A stretch of 64,000 nt of DNA from Himantopus leucocephalus. Lineage: Eukaryota; Chordata; Aves; Charadriiformes; Recurvirostridae. Of the stretch, positions 10,371 through 22,079 are shown piece by piece. Position numbers and translations under genes: made by a program. Position 1 is the first letter of the stretch, and every line of letters begins with the position of its first letter. Below the pieces are notes generated by a model. The model saw only the letters and a program-made list of their open reading frames with translations, was not told the origin of the DNA and ran no database searches. Location: contig RSEF01000002.1 of assembly GCA_003993805.1 (NCBI GenBank), positions 69,683,346 through 69,747,345 of the forward strand, read 5' to 3'.

Positions 10371-12995
10371 TTGGACCCACACCTGAGCCATTCACACCTC
10401 TGTTCCCACTGCTCAGGTTAGTTCTGCAGAAATTAGTTAAGAGAAATATTATCATATATAAGTCTAAACATCTTCTCAAGAGCCTGAAAGGCCAGAAAAA
10501 TGTCTTTTTTTCAGTCTGCATCGTGTACAGTGCTCATACTGATAGCTTTTCATAAAACGATTATGAAATGGTATTTTTTTTTTTTAACAAAGATACTGCA
10601 AGGTCAAGGCAATATAGAGAATTTCACCCAGATCCAGTTGATATATATTTAACCTGAGTAAGATTTGCAACATTTCTCCCACTTGCTTTCTTAGGTAGGT
10701 CTAATAATTATGAAAAGTGGGTTGGTACCTGGGAGACTGCTATCCTTTATTAGTCTGCTTAGCAGGTGCAGCACTGATGTAACTGGGAGAAAACATCCAG
10801 TACAATTCTAATAATGAACTTTTGTGTCTTCCCAAAAGGTTTTCCTCCTCAGATGGCCTTGCTTCACATTGTCCTTGGTCCTTTAAGGAGATGCTCTGTG
10901 CACAAGGCATGCCAGGTGTGGCTAGACATCTTGCAGCGCAGAGATCTTCCTCGTAAGTAGTGTTCTGAAATTGGCACCTGCACCCTTGCTTCAGTGATAC
11001 TGTTGCATAAGCGCTAGCTGTCGCTGAGGTCAAAAAAACTTTTGAAAGGTTCTATTCTTCAAGTTTTGTAGTGGCTGAAATAGATCATGTGTTAACTACC
11101 GGGTGGCCCAAGTGAAACGAAAAGGTGTAATAAGAGCCATATGTATACTAGGAATACAAGTTACAGGATTGTCAATCACTCATATGGTAAAATCTTTAAA
11201 AATATCTTGTTTGAAGTTTTCTTCAGCAAAGCAAAGCAAAGCAGCTGGAAAATTGAAGGTTGAGACACCGTTCAATTTCTGGTTCCTTTTTTCTTGCCCA
11301 TCAGTCTTTCCACTCATAACTTGGGAATCATTTTCAGTGTGGACTCTGCTTTCAAAAGAGCGCTTTGTCTGCTTTATTCTGCAGGTTCTCCTGGCAATAA
11401 CAGAAATTGAAGACCTCAGGTGTCAAATGTGGTGTGCAATGATCATCTATGAAAGGGTTAGCCAAGACAGCCGAGAGAGGGTTACCTGCTTTACTACTGA
11501 CACTGGTTGAGTCCACGCTTTGGATCAGGCCTAGAGCCTTCTTGGCAGTGGTACCTAAGTAGCTGAAATAATTGTTGCTCAAGTTTTAATGTGCTTTGAG
11601 AGCATGTTGTATTTAAGACTTCTGGTATGAAATGACCAGTTTGATTTTTAACTTAAAGTCTAAGATTAAAGCGTTTCACCTTGCAAACCATGCGGCTGCA
11701 TCTTCCTAGTTTGGCTGAGGTCATAACTGTAGGTAGAACCTTGGTGCTTCTGCCCCAGCACTGGTGGTTCACAGAAATAGTGCTGCTTATGATAGGAACG
11801 TTACTGTATAACTGTTACCATGGGTGGGTTTTTGACATGAAGATGTACTTTGGGCATGAACACTTCGGAATGATACTGCACTAGGCTGCTGCTTTCTATT
11901 TGAGTCTGTTTAGTTGTAGCACAATAGTTATTGCTGGATTTCATGTTATAGTTATAGGCTACTCACAGTCAGCTGTAACTGCAGCATCGGACTGTGTTTA
12001 TATTGACAATCAAGCCCGCACACTGGATGGAGAATTTTATTACTTTATCGTAACTTTCAATAATGGACCAACACCTAATATCTTCATTTGAGATGCATGT
12101 CTAAGGAAATGTGACAACTTTTTTAACTGCTCCTCCTGTCTTCATTAAAGACAGAAGCTTCAAGGGTTTGGCAGCTGAGATCTTTGTACATACCTAATTA
12201 ATGATTTATGAAGAAAGCTTTTTACCAGAGTGCACCTCCCTCTACCAGCAGACTTATGTAATCTATATAAGCAGTGGCTATAAAGTCTCGTCAACTACAT
12301 ATTTTTTTTTAAAAAATCACTGTCATGATATTGCCTTAAAACTTCACCCGAGACTGGAGCCTGGCTGAGTCTAGCGCAGGCATAAAATGAAAAATGGTCT
12401 TTGTCTCAGGAAATGTACATCCTAAAAGGCTAAGTAAGGAAAGCATTGTCAGGAAAAAACACAAAACCTCAATTTCCAGGGGGAAGTTGAAGTATAGATC
12501 TTGTACAAAGCCACACAGGAAATCTTCTACCGGGAGGGTTATCACATGTTACTGCGCTACTTCAGGATTACTCCTAATTTATAAAGGAAGAAATAATGAC
12601 AGGTCTCAAGTTTATAAGATTTGGCCGTAGTGATGTCTTTAGATAGTCCAACAGATAAAATTAGGCTTGGGCTTCTGCCTTCTTTAGGCAAAAGAAGAAA
12701 TAGCTCCATATGACATACAAGATATAACATAGCCGCCTTTGACGCTTGTAAGTGTTGATGTGTAAAACCTCTGATGACTGGGGAGAAAATGGTCTGTAGG
12801 TTAGAGTACTTCTCTGAAGCTGGCAGACTGGGAGCCAAAGGTTGTGTTTCCCACCTGAGCTGTGGACCGGCCGCCGTGTTCACCGTGCCCGGCTGTGCTC
12901 TCTCCTGGGAGCTGTCTGGCTACATGTCATTTTCTGTGTCCGCCAGCTACATCACTGATCCAAATGCAAAATCCACTACTCGGGGACATTATGTG
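10371..12995. other. Non-coding DNA, no recognised element
   Basis: I see no gene or transposon here. Poly-T occurs near 10574-10585. Open frames of up to 135 codons (11103-11510 plus) lack any domain. The 76-codon frame at 12774-13004 has an unusually G+C-rich middle but no recognisable protein family. Confidence 0.5.
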
Positions 12996-12999
12996 GATT

Positions 13000-13430
13000 T
13001 GTGACACTACCCTTGGGACTTTGGATCCATAAACCAATGAATGGATTACAATGAGGCATAAATATAGTATTTTCATGGATGACATATAATCCTACTCAAT
13101 TATTGTTCCTGTCATGTAAAGGGAAACTGTACCCATTTTTCTCATCCCTGCACACTGAAATTTCAAAAGAAAAGAAATGCCCAATGCAAAAAATTCAATC
13201 TCCTAGCTTCCTGCCTTTTATCTATTAGCAATTTTAAAGCTTATGTTTTCCATTATTAGGTGCTTCCTCTAATTAGTTCTTTGCATCTTGAGAAAATTAT
13301 TATATGGAAAATTCATTTGACAGAAGAATTTAGCGTTTCTGGACGGAGCAGACTGGTATATTAGTCTCTGAATGGTGCATGTCACATCATGTGCTCTCAT
13401 TTATGTCTGGATTGCAGCGCCCACAAACAG
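13000..13430. promoter_or_regulatory. Candidate conserved non-coding element
   Basis: This is an A+T-rich block with spaced ATTA/TAAT cores, for example CTATTAGCAATTTTAAAG near 13224, CCATTATTAGG near 13251 and CTAATTAGTTC near 13270, and little simple repeat. It is a plausible enhancer remnant by texture. Conservation is untested. Confidence 0.25.
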
Positions 13431-13699
13431 TTTTGCCTTCTGCTTTGCTTCTATGAACTCTTTCTGGTTTTGAGAAACTGCTGTAACTGCCCTTTGCTTG
13501 AGACAACTTACATATCATAGTTGTTTCAGGATCCAGCAAAACACGGAATGTCTCACGCATAAAGACTTAATCCCTTCTATTAGTACCAGACAGTTTTATG
13601 GGTGTGGATGCTTCACAGCAGGGGGAACAATAAGGAAAATTGAGTTTGTATATTGTTTTGTTTTAAGACTGAAATGCCATCGTAATTGTCAATCTGTCC

Positions 13700-13721
13700 T
13701 TTTTTTTTTTTTTTTCTTTTT
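13700..13721. repeat. Poly-T tract
   Basis: A run of 16 T is followed by one C and five more T. It could be a slippage tract or the reverse of an old poly-A tail, but no retrocopy body is visible beside it. Confidence 0.85.
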
Positions 13722-13839
13722 AAAGCTGCCCAGGCAGTAAGAACCCTTTTGATATATAAATTTAAAACCATAATATCTTGAAATAATGTTTTATTAGAGA
13801 ATGAATATATATGATCTTTGTCCAACGGGCATTTCTAAT

Positions 13840-13893
13840 GCAGTATGTTAACCCCCCCTTCATACTGCTATAGGTGCTGAAGGGGTGCTATAG
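13840..13893. other. Two mutually exclusive hairpins
   Basis: GCAGTATG at 13840-13847 pairs perfectly with CATACTGC at 13861-13868 across a 13-nt loop. CCCCTTCA at 13855-13862, which lies in that loop and in the start of the right arm, pairs perfectly with TGAAGGGG at 13878-13885. The two stems share bases 13861-13862 and cannot both form fully. The 8-mer TGCTATAG also repeats at 13866-13873 and 13886-13893. The pairings are read directly; any switching role in RNA or DNA is inference. Confidence 0.65.
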
Positions 13894-14699
13894 AAAAGAA
13901 ACAGGTCTTGTAGCAAGAACTGTGATAGCTCCCTAACCCGGTGTCCTGCATGTGTTTTACAGTGCAGAGGCAGCTGTTCTGTAACATTCAGCTGATTGTT
14001 TCTAACGGGTAGTGTTTTTTTTCTGAATTCTTACTTGCATTTGAAAGAAATCTTTCCGGTTACACATGGAAACGTGGGTGTCTCAAGATAAATACAAATG
14101 TGTTGCCCATAGTCAATCCCACACAGGGATTTAGTCAGTGCCCTTTCTTCCTGGCTAGAAAAGTTTCAGGGCACCTGTGGTACGCTCTGAATCTGAAGCG
14201 AGTCTCCTTAGAGGAGCAAATGCAGCATTTGCATTTTCCTGTGCGGGTTGAGCTTTTTAGTTGAATGTCCCCTGCTGCTGTTCTTCCCCCTCTCACCTCT
14301 GTATACCCTTGTCACAGCCACAGACTCTGCTCTGTGCTTTTGAAAGGGCAGGGTCAGACATGCACTGCTGTATTTATAACACTGGGATCGCTGCAGTTTT
14401 CAGCACAAGTGCTTTAATCATCCTTTCATCTAAAGGAGAAGCATCTGGTCCTAAATGTGTGCTTTTTTGCCCCTTCTGCTACAGTGCAATACGGATGGCT
14501 GATTAAACCACCCCTCCTTTTTCCTGGCAGCAGGGATGCAGTGGGATGCTACCTTTGTTTCCACTTGGGGCCTCTAAATGGGGCTGCATAAAGGGAATAG
14601 TAATAAGGAAGTCCCAAGGCTTCTGTCGGACCCTCTTCCCAAATTTAATCTGCTCCCAGGCCCCACTGGCCAAGCTGCCCTTATGTACATTTCTGGGCC

Positions 14700-14752
14700 T
14701 TTTTTTTAAAAAAAAAAGAAAAAAGAGAAAAGAAAGAAAAAAAAAAAAGAAG
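14700..14752. repeat. Poly-T/poly-A palindrome running into A-rich GA repeat
   Basis: Eight T are followed by ten A, making a self-complementary centre, and then an almost pure A/G stretch continues to 14752. The purine tail is typical simple-sequence DNA. The open frame through it (rich in Lys) is an artefact of the repeat. Confidence 0.85.
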
Positions 14753-14888
14753 CGTGTGAATGAGATGATGCTGGGAACGCCAGCAGGGAAGCCACATGCT
14801 AGGTGTACTTGTCTTACAACACCCAGAATGGTTTAAGACAAAGGACCCAACTGCAAAAGGAACTTCTTTAGCCTATGGTTTAGCTTAG

Positions 14889-14948
14889 CTTTACACAGAC
14901 ACAGACATTTGCTATTTGCTTTACACAGATACAGACATTTGCTATTTG
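14889..14948. repeat. 30-bp perfect-length tandem duplication
   Basis: Units at 14889-14918 and 14919-14948 both read CTTTACACAGA, then C or T, then ACAGACATTTGCTATTTG. They differ at a single base (14900 C against 14930 T). Such high identity points to a recent local duplication. Confidence 0.92.
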
Positions 14949-15009
14949 ATATTGCAAGTAGAGCTATGCCAAGTAAGATCTTCTCTTTCTTCTTCCTCCT
15001 CCAAAAGTT

Positions 15010-15200
15010 TCAAAATAATTTCATTGCAGCTTTAGCATGTGAAAATTTAAAATTAAATGAAGTCATATTAAGTAAAGAAGTATAATTATAACATGAAATA
15101 TTAAAACATATGAATATGTTGACAGAAGATGTGATTTTTACTTATAAATTATTACCAAAGCAATTCACCAGAAATGAGATGAAGCCATGAAGTGATCCAG
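15010..15200. promoter_or_regulatory. A+T-rich block, weak enhancer candidate
   Basis: The block carries repeated TAATTATA, ATATGAATATG and AATTAAATGA words and no long homopolymer. It could be a conserved element or simply A+T-rich spacer. Evidence is composition only. Confidence 0.18.
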
Positions 15201-17155
15201 TCAATGTGCATTTTATGGTGGCTGTCTTTCTGTTTGTTTGGTTGTGGCCTTCTCCAAGATTGTCTGAATAAGTATCTCCCCACGTTCTTTTGCGAGTGCT
15301 CTACTTTTTCTTAGAAATTATTGACCTGAAAAGCTTGTGTCAGTGACACAATTCACATTTGTAGTAACCTCTTCGCATCTGCACTAGCTTTTAGTTATCC
15401 ACTTTGCAGTATCTCTTTTTCCTTGTCCTGTCCTACGTGTGCTGTTATTTTGTAAATCTTCAGATGAGGCATTTTGCAGAAGCTATGCCAGCCATCTTGT
15501 GTATGTGAGGTAATGGGATGGTTTGCCTTGGTTCTTGCCCAGGCTCCACTCTCTCTCATACATGAGGAACCATCAGCACTTCTGGATTTCCTTGTTTATA
15601 TTAGGTTGAAAGCAACAAAACAAGACATGGACATCTTTTCATCAGAACAATCATTAAAGAGGTAGTTTCCAAACTTTTTGAGTGTGCTGATCCCCTCGGT
15701 TTTTCAGTGAAAGAGCAAACTGGTGTACAAAGAATTTAAGGCCAGTGGCAGTGGGTTTGTTCAGAGGCTCTGTGTGGAGCCCCAGAGCTTTGCAGGTGGT
15801 TTTTCACTCCCCAGAGGCTGAACTGAAGGAGGGAGAAATGGTCCGAACAGCAACACAGCTGCAGGCAGCATGGTCTCCTCTTAGGAGCAACTGTGCTTAC
15901 TTTTTGAGTCGCTGCTGGGTCCAGGACAGCTATTCAGTCCCACGCTCCGCACTTGGCTCAAGTTGCATCTGTCTGAGCAGCAGTGAGAAGCTGCGTTTCA
16001 CCTCAAAAGGCCAGCAGCTCTCCCAGCCCCCATCTGACGCCACCGTGACTAAGAAGGAAGCGAGATCTGAAAGCCTTGTATGCTGGCTAATGAAACATAT
16101 ATGAGATTGAAGCTGGTGGTGCACTGAAAGAGGCTTTCAGCCAAGTGAGAGCATCGCTCCTTGACCAGACCTCTCTAACCACAATACGCCCATCTTCCCC
16201 TCCCTGCAGGCCACTCAGGACATTCCAGGCTGTGCCCTGGCAGCTGCAGGGGATCTCGGATTCCTTCTCCCTGCAGGTTCCCTGTCCTTCCCTGTGAATG
16301 ACCTGGAGCGACATCCTGCTTTCTGCCTGCCCTGGCCGTAGGTGACCAGATGGCCTCTTGAGAAAATCCTGCCTGCTTTGCTGGCAAAGCTCCCGGGGAG
16401 CCATCCTGGCTCTGCTGCTGCTGGTGGCAATGTTCCCAGAGGACAAGGTCAACCTGCACCGTGTACCCGACATTCCTCCTCTGCCTGCGCCTCCACGCGG
16501 AGTTGTACCTGCCCTGGGCTAGAAGAGACCATACCCTTGATGTGCTAAAGGCATGGCCCACACCAGAAAATTCTGCAGTATTGCTCCATGGAAAAACCCT
16601 AAAGTATCATGCCAGAATAAATGTCCTCTTACTGGCAGGGCTTATTTGGCTCTGGAAATCTTTGCAAGGTGGGAAATCAACATGGGAAGGACTTTTTGGT
16701 GGTATAAGCTACATTCACACCACTTGAGTTTTAAGCTCAGGCTTTCCTGTCTAATGCATGCATAGCAAGTTGGGCTCAAGAGTGTTTCATTTGGGATGGC
16801 TCCCCCTTACTTTTCACTAGTTTAAACACAAACCCATTGTGGTAGGGACTCCTGTGCCTGAAAAGTATCATGGTATTAAAAAAAAAAAAAGCTAGAGCAA
16901 TGAGTAATTTGGTCACTCATCCACAACAGGTTTCTAGATCTGGAAGACATTTCTTACGTTTTCCAGCACAAGAGGAGAGGATGCTTTCGTGCTGTTTTTG
17001 TGAATGTTGCACACACTGCATTCCTCCTTGTGTGGGGAACAAAACCAGAACAGGATGCAAACTGCTTCAGATTTCTCCCATTGCTGACCTTGCTGCCACT
17101 TGTGGCAAAATGAAGACAACAAATCCTTGGAAATCACCATGTGTGTGTTTCAATT
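15201..17155. other. Non-coding DNA, no recognised element
   Basis: I found no supported gene. The 15.7-16.5 kb part is more G+C-rich and gives several overlapping frames of 60-128 codons on both strands without domains. An A13 run lies near 16877-16890. Confidence 0.5.
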
Positions 17156-17159
17156 TTTA

Positions 17160-17730
17160 ATTGAAACTTTTTAGCTGAGCTGAAAGGGTGGGGAGAGGAA
17201 AAAAACAAAACAACACACTTCCCTCTGCTCCCAATGAAAAGAAACTAGAGCTATTAGATTCACTTCAATTGCCTCACCTGACCTGAAATGAACTCCCTCC
17301 CTCAGGCCTGTAAGAAAATTCAATTAAAAGGTCCATCTGTGAGGCAGCAGCTGAAGGGGAATTACTGTAGGGAGGTCCACATTTTCATAAAAAAAGAACC
17401 CCCCTCCCTCCCCTCCTTCCTCCTCAGTCCCTGATTAGGCCTGTTCCTAACCGCTAAACCACAAGTCCCCCCAATTAACCAGATCTGACCAAGTAGCTTT
17501 TATACGCTCCATTCAGATGTAGAAACACTATAGATTTGGTACATCCCTTAAACATCACGGGGTGGGAGAGGGGGGAAGGAGCGGAGGACAGAGGTTGGGA
17601 ATCAGAACAGCCTACCCCAATTAAGCTGGCTGATGCAATGGGATTAATGGCTGCTAATATGCAAAAGACTCTGCTGGCAGTGAAAATAATCACCATAAGG
17701 CAACAACAGTGTGCAGCGGCTTAAAAAATG
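17160..17730. promoter_or_regulatory. Long candidate conserved non-coding element
   Basis: About 570 bp with dense candidate sites: a RUNX core ACCACA at 17458-17463 with a near-match ACCGCT beside it at 17450-17455, CCAATTAACC at 17471-17480, and an octamer-like ATATGCAAA at 17657-17665, plus further ATTA cores. A pyrimidine-rich run at about 17399-17432 is the only simple sequence. It is followed within 180 bp by a CpG cluster, as is often seen near developmental regulators. I regard it as one of the stronger enhancer candidates in the window, but conservation was not tested. Confidence 0.38.
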
Positions 17731-17909
17731 CAGAGGTGGCGAGGAGAAAAAGCTGGCTGCAAGTACCCTGTCTTACCAGCTTGCTTGCAGCACCCCCACC
17801 CCCGGCGGTGCTCGTATGGTCAGAAACTTGTCCTAGATGCTTGTCCAGAGTCCGGTATGTTTGGTGCGTGGACTTTTGTGTGTTATTTGTATTAAAGGCA
17901 TGCCAGAGA

Positions 17910-18105
17910 GCCCGGGTGGGGATGGGGCAGCGCGCCCGAGCCAGCCCCGGAGCCCCGATAAGCACACATTGCTGCTGGGGAGGGCGAGCGCCAGCTCTCC
18001 TCGCGTGGGCTGATGGTGACGTGGGGCTGTGCCTCGCGTTGCCCTGCACCTCTGGGGCCGCCTCCATCCACCAGGAGAGCGATGAAGAATCAGGAACCGA
18101 CGTAC
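17910..18105. promoter_or_regulatory. Small CpG cluster
   Basis: I count 17 CpG in about 195 bp, far above the surrounding DNA, with GCGCGC and CTCGCGT clusters. It directly follows the enhancer-like block. It may be a minor CpG island or orphan promoter. No exon is recognisable downstream on either strand. Confidence 0.4.
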
Positions 18106-18590
18106 TCTTTATTTTCCTAATAACGCTTTTCCAGGTGCATCATGCTGGGGTCCGTAACAAATAACCAAGTGTTTCCTCAGGCTCCTGCGTGTTTTACCTT
18201 TCACTAGTGGAAATCCTGACTTAGCCGTGACTGAGCATACGTGCGCTCCCTATGCACTGGCTTCATTTGTGCTTGCGCAGTGCATAATCAATCACTTTAA
18301 AATATCTAGCTCCCAGTCCGTGCTTCCCTGGCGCAGCGTATATTGTGTTGAGTTACAGCAGTTCAGGGGGATTCATTCAAATATCGACACTTTGTGCTCC
18401 CATCAGGTACGGCTCTTGGAGCAGGGCACAATTAAAACCTTCACACAACCCTGCTAAGATATGCATATATTGTTGTTTGCTTAGAAACAGAGATGGAAAA
18501 AATCCTTTCGATGTAGCTGGGAAAAACATATCAACAATTCATGACGTGAAAGAGGTGTTAAGCATGCTATTCCATTTTCATTTTTGTTAA
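18106..18590. other. Non-coding spacer
   Basis: The sequence is plain and holds no recognised element. It links the CpG cluster to the next A+T-rich block. Confidence 0.5.
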
Positions 18591-18599
18591 GTGTAAGAC

Positions 18600-19115
18600 T
18601 TAGCGTAGAGAGCCTGTGTGTTTGCTTTGCAGATATTTGGCACATAAGATATTTCAGCCTGCGTGGAACAGTTTGGCAAATTGGTCCTTTGGTATCTTTA
18701 TTGGCTTGTTTTCACTTTTTCATTAAATATGTAAAATGAACCTTGTTTTACTGCAATATCAAGTGAAATTCTATTAAAAAAATTATAGACAGTTCAGACA
18801 ATAAAAGGCCTTGTAAATCAACCAGAGATTGGTTATCTGCTCAACAAGATCATTAACTGTGCACAGAGGGAGACAGCTGAGGCAGGCCGCTGGAGAGAAG
18901 ATGCTAAAAATTAATTTCACAAGGAAACTTAGCCCTGCCAAGTTTGATTTGTTTTAGGGACACTCCCTTAGTTTTATTATTCATCTCTCACGGCAGCCTT
19001 TGAAATGTCTGCGGCTTGCGATGAAGGGGCTTTTTTTGCAATGCGTATTTCAGCGAGACATCCAAAATCTCACTCATACAAATTGTCACAGCTTGACAGA
19101 CTTGGAACCTTATAA
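18600..19115. promoter_or_regulatory. Candidate conserved non-coding element
   Basis: The block has few simple repeats and many TF-like words: SOX-like ACAATAAAAGG near 18799, ATTAACTG near 18852 and two TGACAG/TGTCA-type MEIS/TGIF cores near 19084-19098. It forms a regulatory-looking pair with the 17160-17730 block. The call rests on texture. Confidence 0.33.
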
Positions 19116-19426
19116 TGTTAAATCAAGTCCTAGTGGAGGTGTGTAGGGGAGTGTGAAATAGTGTTACTGGCTGCTCCTATCCTGAACGCTTTGCACTGGA
19201 AACGTTGAATATTGTCTTCCAGAATGTGCCTATAATTAATATTGCGCATGGCACCCTCTATGCAGCTGCTCTGTGTGTGTGCGGTGTATGGGGTTTTTTT
19301 GCAAAGCTCTCCAGCTGCTTTCAAGCTGTTCCTTTGAATCTGCCACAATATTCACGTCCTCCTCCCCCACCATGCTGAAGGACACTTGGCGATTTGTTTC
19401 TCATCGACTCTCTCAAGCCCAGGTAT

Positions 19427-19446
19427 CTCTCATGATTAATTGAGAG
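19427..19446. promoter_or_regulatory. Inverted repeat enclosing a homeodomain core
   Basis: CTCTCA at 19427-19432 and TGAGAG at 19441-19446 are perfect inverted arms around the 8-base centre TGATTAAT. The dyad sits in otherwise non-repetitive DNA downstream of the 18.6 kb block. It could bind a dimeric factor, but chance is possible for six-base arms. Confidence 0.3.
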
Positions 19447-19449
19447 TCA

Positions 19450-20210
19450 AAGCTGAGTAGAGGTTGGGTGAAGTGAGGAGGGGGGGGGAGCGGGTCAGCT
19501 CTCAGCTGGCCAGATTTGGAATAAGGGTCTCTCCAGAGAAAGGAGAGTCTTCAGACATTAGCACCCTTTGCCTAGAGCTGTTCAGGAAACCTTGGCCAAA
19601 ACGTTTAATGTCTCTCTGCCTCTCTTTCCTCCACATAACAGGCAGACAGGAAGGATGATCTCTCAGAACTGATGTAAGAATCATTTCCTAAGTGTGGTAA
19701 AGGGATTTAGGTTCTTCAGAAGGAAGCAAGGTCGCCAAACACTCTGAAAAATAAGAGCAAATACAGGCGGCCTTGTATTACAAGGCTTAAAAATGGATAG
19801 TCGAATGACCTTTTTCACCTTTTTTGTGACGTCCGCTTTGTTTTTGTTTGTTTTCTTTTTTTAAAGCCACCCACCTGCGTGTATAATCATCTCAGCTTAA
19901 AAAAGTAGTACTCCTTCTTTATGGATGATAAATTTGGGATGTATCCTTAATGTAAGGGATTAATGGAATATCCTTCAGCAACACAAGATGAGATCTTGAG
20001 GAGCTGAGTGATAGAATGTAATGGCATGGGCAATCACTTAGGGGCTAATAAGAATTTATGTTAAAATGGGAATCCATCAATTGTAAATGACAGAGAAAGA
20101 GAAAGACAAGACTGGCCTATTAGTCAATCACAGAATGTCAGTGAACCTCTGAAGTGATGTGACCAAGGGAAAAAAAAAGCAAAAAGTGCAAAGATGTATC
20201 TGACAAATGA
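19450..20210. other. Non-coding DNA, no recognised element
   Basis: There is nothing gene-like. A short G run lies at about 19481-19489, and a T-rich patch near 19840-19865 resembles a polypyrimidine tract but has no credible exon after it. Confidence 0.5.
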
Positions 20211-20214
20211 TTTT

Positions 20215-20640
20215 CAGCGAAGAGGGGGAGAAGGGGAATATTAGTCCACTGGACTCCTGTTTAGGAGGCTTTGTCTGGTTCTGGACATCTCCACTGGCAA
20301 AAGTGAAACTCAGAATGGAGCAGAGACAGGCTGCTTGGGCAACCAGGAAAATAGGGATTTTATCTCCCAGGAGGCGATTAGAAGAGCTGGGCTTGATCAA
20401 TCTAGGAAAATAAAATTTAAGCCACTTTTTATCTGTAAAGATACAGGACTCAGCAATGGGAAAAAGAGCTGAAGGACAGTACTAGCATCAGGATAAGAGG
20501 ATGTTAACCCGGCGCAGATGAAATTTAGCAAAGACTTCCTAGCCATCCTTGAGAGAGGCTCCAGAGCAGTTGTCCTGTAGGAGTTGGAGCAAACGGCCTC
20601 GTTGATTTTAATATGGAACATAGTTGCTTAAACAAAAGTG
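20215..20640 (+). mobile_element. Ancient CR1/L3-type LINE fragment (3' ORF2 region)
   Basis: The order of remembered CR1 3'-region landmarks is kept on the plus strand. CTGGTTCTGGACATCTCCA (near 20275) corresponds to the 'tccagttctgggctcc' segment. TTATCTCCCAGGAGGCGAT and AGAGCTGGGCTTGATCA (near 20360-20400) correspond to the 'cctggagaagag' neighbourhood. AGTACTAGCATCAGGATAAG (near 20478) corresponds to 'gtgacaggacaagag'. CR1 elements are the dominant LINEs of birds and other sauropsids and are usually truncated at the 5' end. This copy is heavily diverged with no intact reading frame, and the 3' microsatellite tail is not visible. It is probably an L3-like or early CR1 subfamily. Confidence 0.7.
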
Positions 20641-21475
20641 GTTACTTATGCGAGGTGGTTACTTTGAGGTATCAGAGGACTGAAATCCACTGCATCAAAT
20701 GTTGCTTTTGGGATCTGTTTTTCTGTGTAGGGTGCCAATAATTCACGTTACTCTCAGATGTGCATGTGAACACACAGAGCAACCTCCATTTTCTCGACAA
20801 GCCTGCATTACCTCTCCTGTTCTGCAGTGCTCGAGGAGCTGCTGTTTCTCTGCTCTTTGACCTCATCTGTCTTTAAAAAACAGAGGCCAACACCCCCTGC
20901 ATGCTTCTAGGGTTATTTTCTTGTTCCCGTTGCTGCCTGAGAGCAAGATGCTTGGCCCTGGATGCCTGCTCATATCACTTTTATCATTAACTTTCCTCCT
21001 TAACAAAGGTCTTCAGCAAAGAACCCACATTAGTTCTCGTGCCAGGAGGAACCCCAAATAAGAGCCTGCAGAGTCTGCTGGCCCTTCCTCATGTCAGTCT
21101 TTCACCCTCAATCCCTCTTCCCTTCCTCCCGGTGCACCAGACACCCTGCAAAATAACCGGGCTTAGGTGGTCGGTGTGCTGGGACGAGCAAGCATCCTGA
21201 GGAGCCAAAAGATTGTGTTGTTACCACCTGTTTTGCTCCTCTGTTGTATTTAACCATACGCTTATGTGCTAAGCAGAGATCTACGTCTTGTTTACATGGA
21301 CGTAGAGTGTCAGCTACAACCTGAGCCCTATCTGCTAAGGGCCCTCCAGGCACTATTGCAGCATGAATAATAAATGCTCTTTCCAAAGGACAGTGTCGCT
21401 TCCCTTTACAATGGTTGCGAGGGCAAAGTCGCCTGTGCAGTGAGGCCAACTCATGGTTTCTCCCTCACCGGCCCT
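20641..21475. other. Non-coding DNA with chance frames
   Basis: No recognised element. A 113-codon minus-strand frame (21108-21449) is rich in Ala, Arg and Lys but matches no family I know and has no splice or poly(A) context. Confidence 0.45.
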
Positions 21476-21479
21476 TTTA

Positions 21480-21720
21480 GGAGGTGGCAACCATTTTGGA
21501 GAATAAGAATAGCAATTTAATGCAATAGGAGGAGAGGGTAAAATAATAAGAGTCCCTCAAAAAATCACACAAACACCCAATTATCTTGCAACACATAATG
21601 ATGTAATGAGAGCTGGCAATGCTGTGGAAGGTATTACCTAGGAGCAAATTATTGATACTCAGCGAAAGTTAATATTATTTCATTACAAAAGTTAATTTTC
21701 TCCTTTTAACTTCACAAGAC
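21480..21720. promoter_or_regulatory. Candidate conserved non-coding element
   Basis: This compact A+T-rich block contains AGCAATTTAATGCAATAG (near 21511), CCAATTATCTTGC (near 21577), ATAATGATGTAATGAGAG and AAATTATTGATAC. These are typical homeodomain, C/EBP-like and GATA-like words, and simple repeats are absent. The call is by texture only. Confidence 0.3.
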
Positions 21721-22079
21721 TTCTCTGATTGTTGCTTTTTTTTGTTGGGGAAGTAATGTTTTAAGCATACTAAGGTTCCTGTGTGTCTGTTTTTGTGTAC
21801 CCTCCCAGAGAATTCAAGGGATCTGACTATACGTGAGGATGAGCTGACCACCAGTGCTGAAAACATGGCTTAGTACCAGCTTTGGCTTAGCTGAACCCAA
21901 AGGTGAAGTATCAGAAATTGCTAGTTAACTAAAAAAATACGGACCTTGATTTGTCATAATACAAATGGGGTAGGTGCTACACTTGAAAAGTAATTGTTGC
22001 TGCTGCATGTGGTCATCCAAATCACGTAGAGTTTTAGCATGCCTCTTCTCTGTCCCTTTGCACATCTAAGTAAAATACG

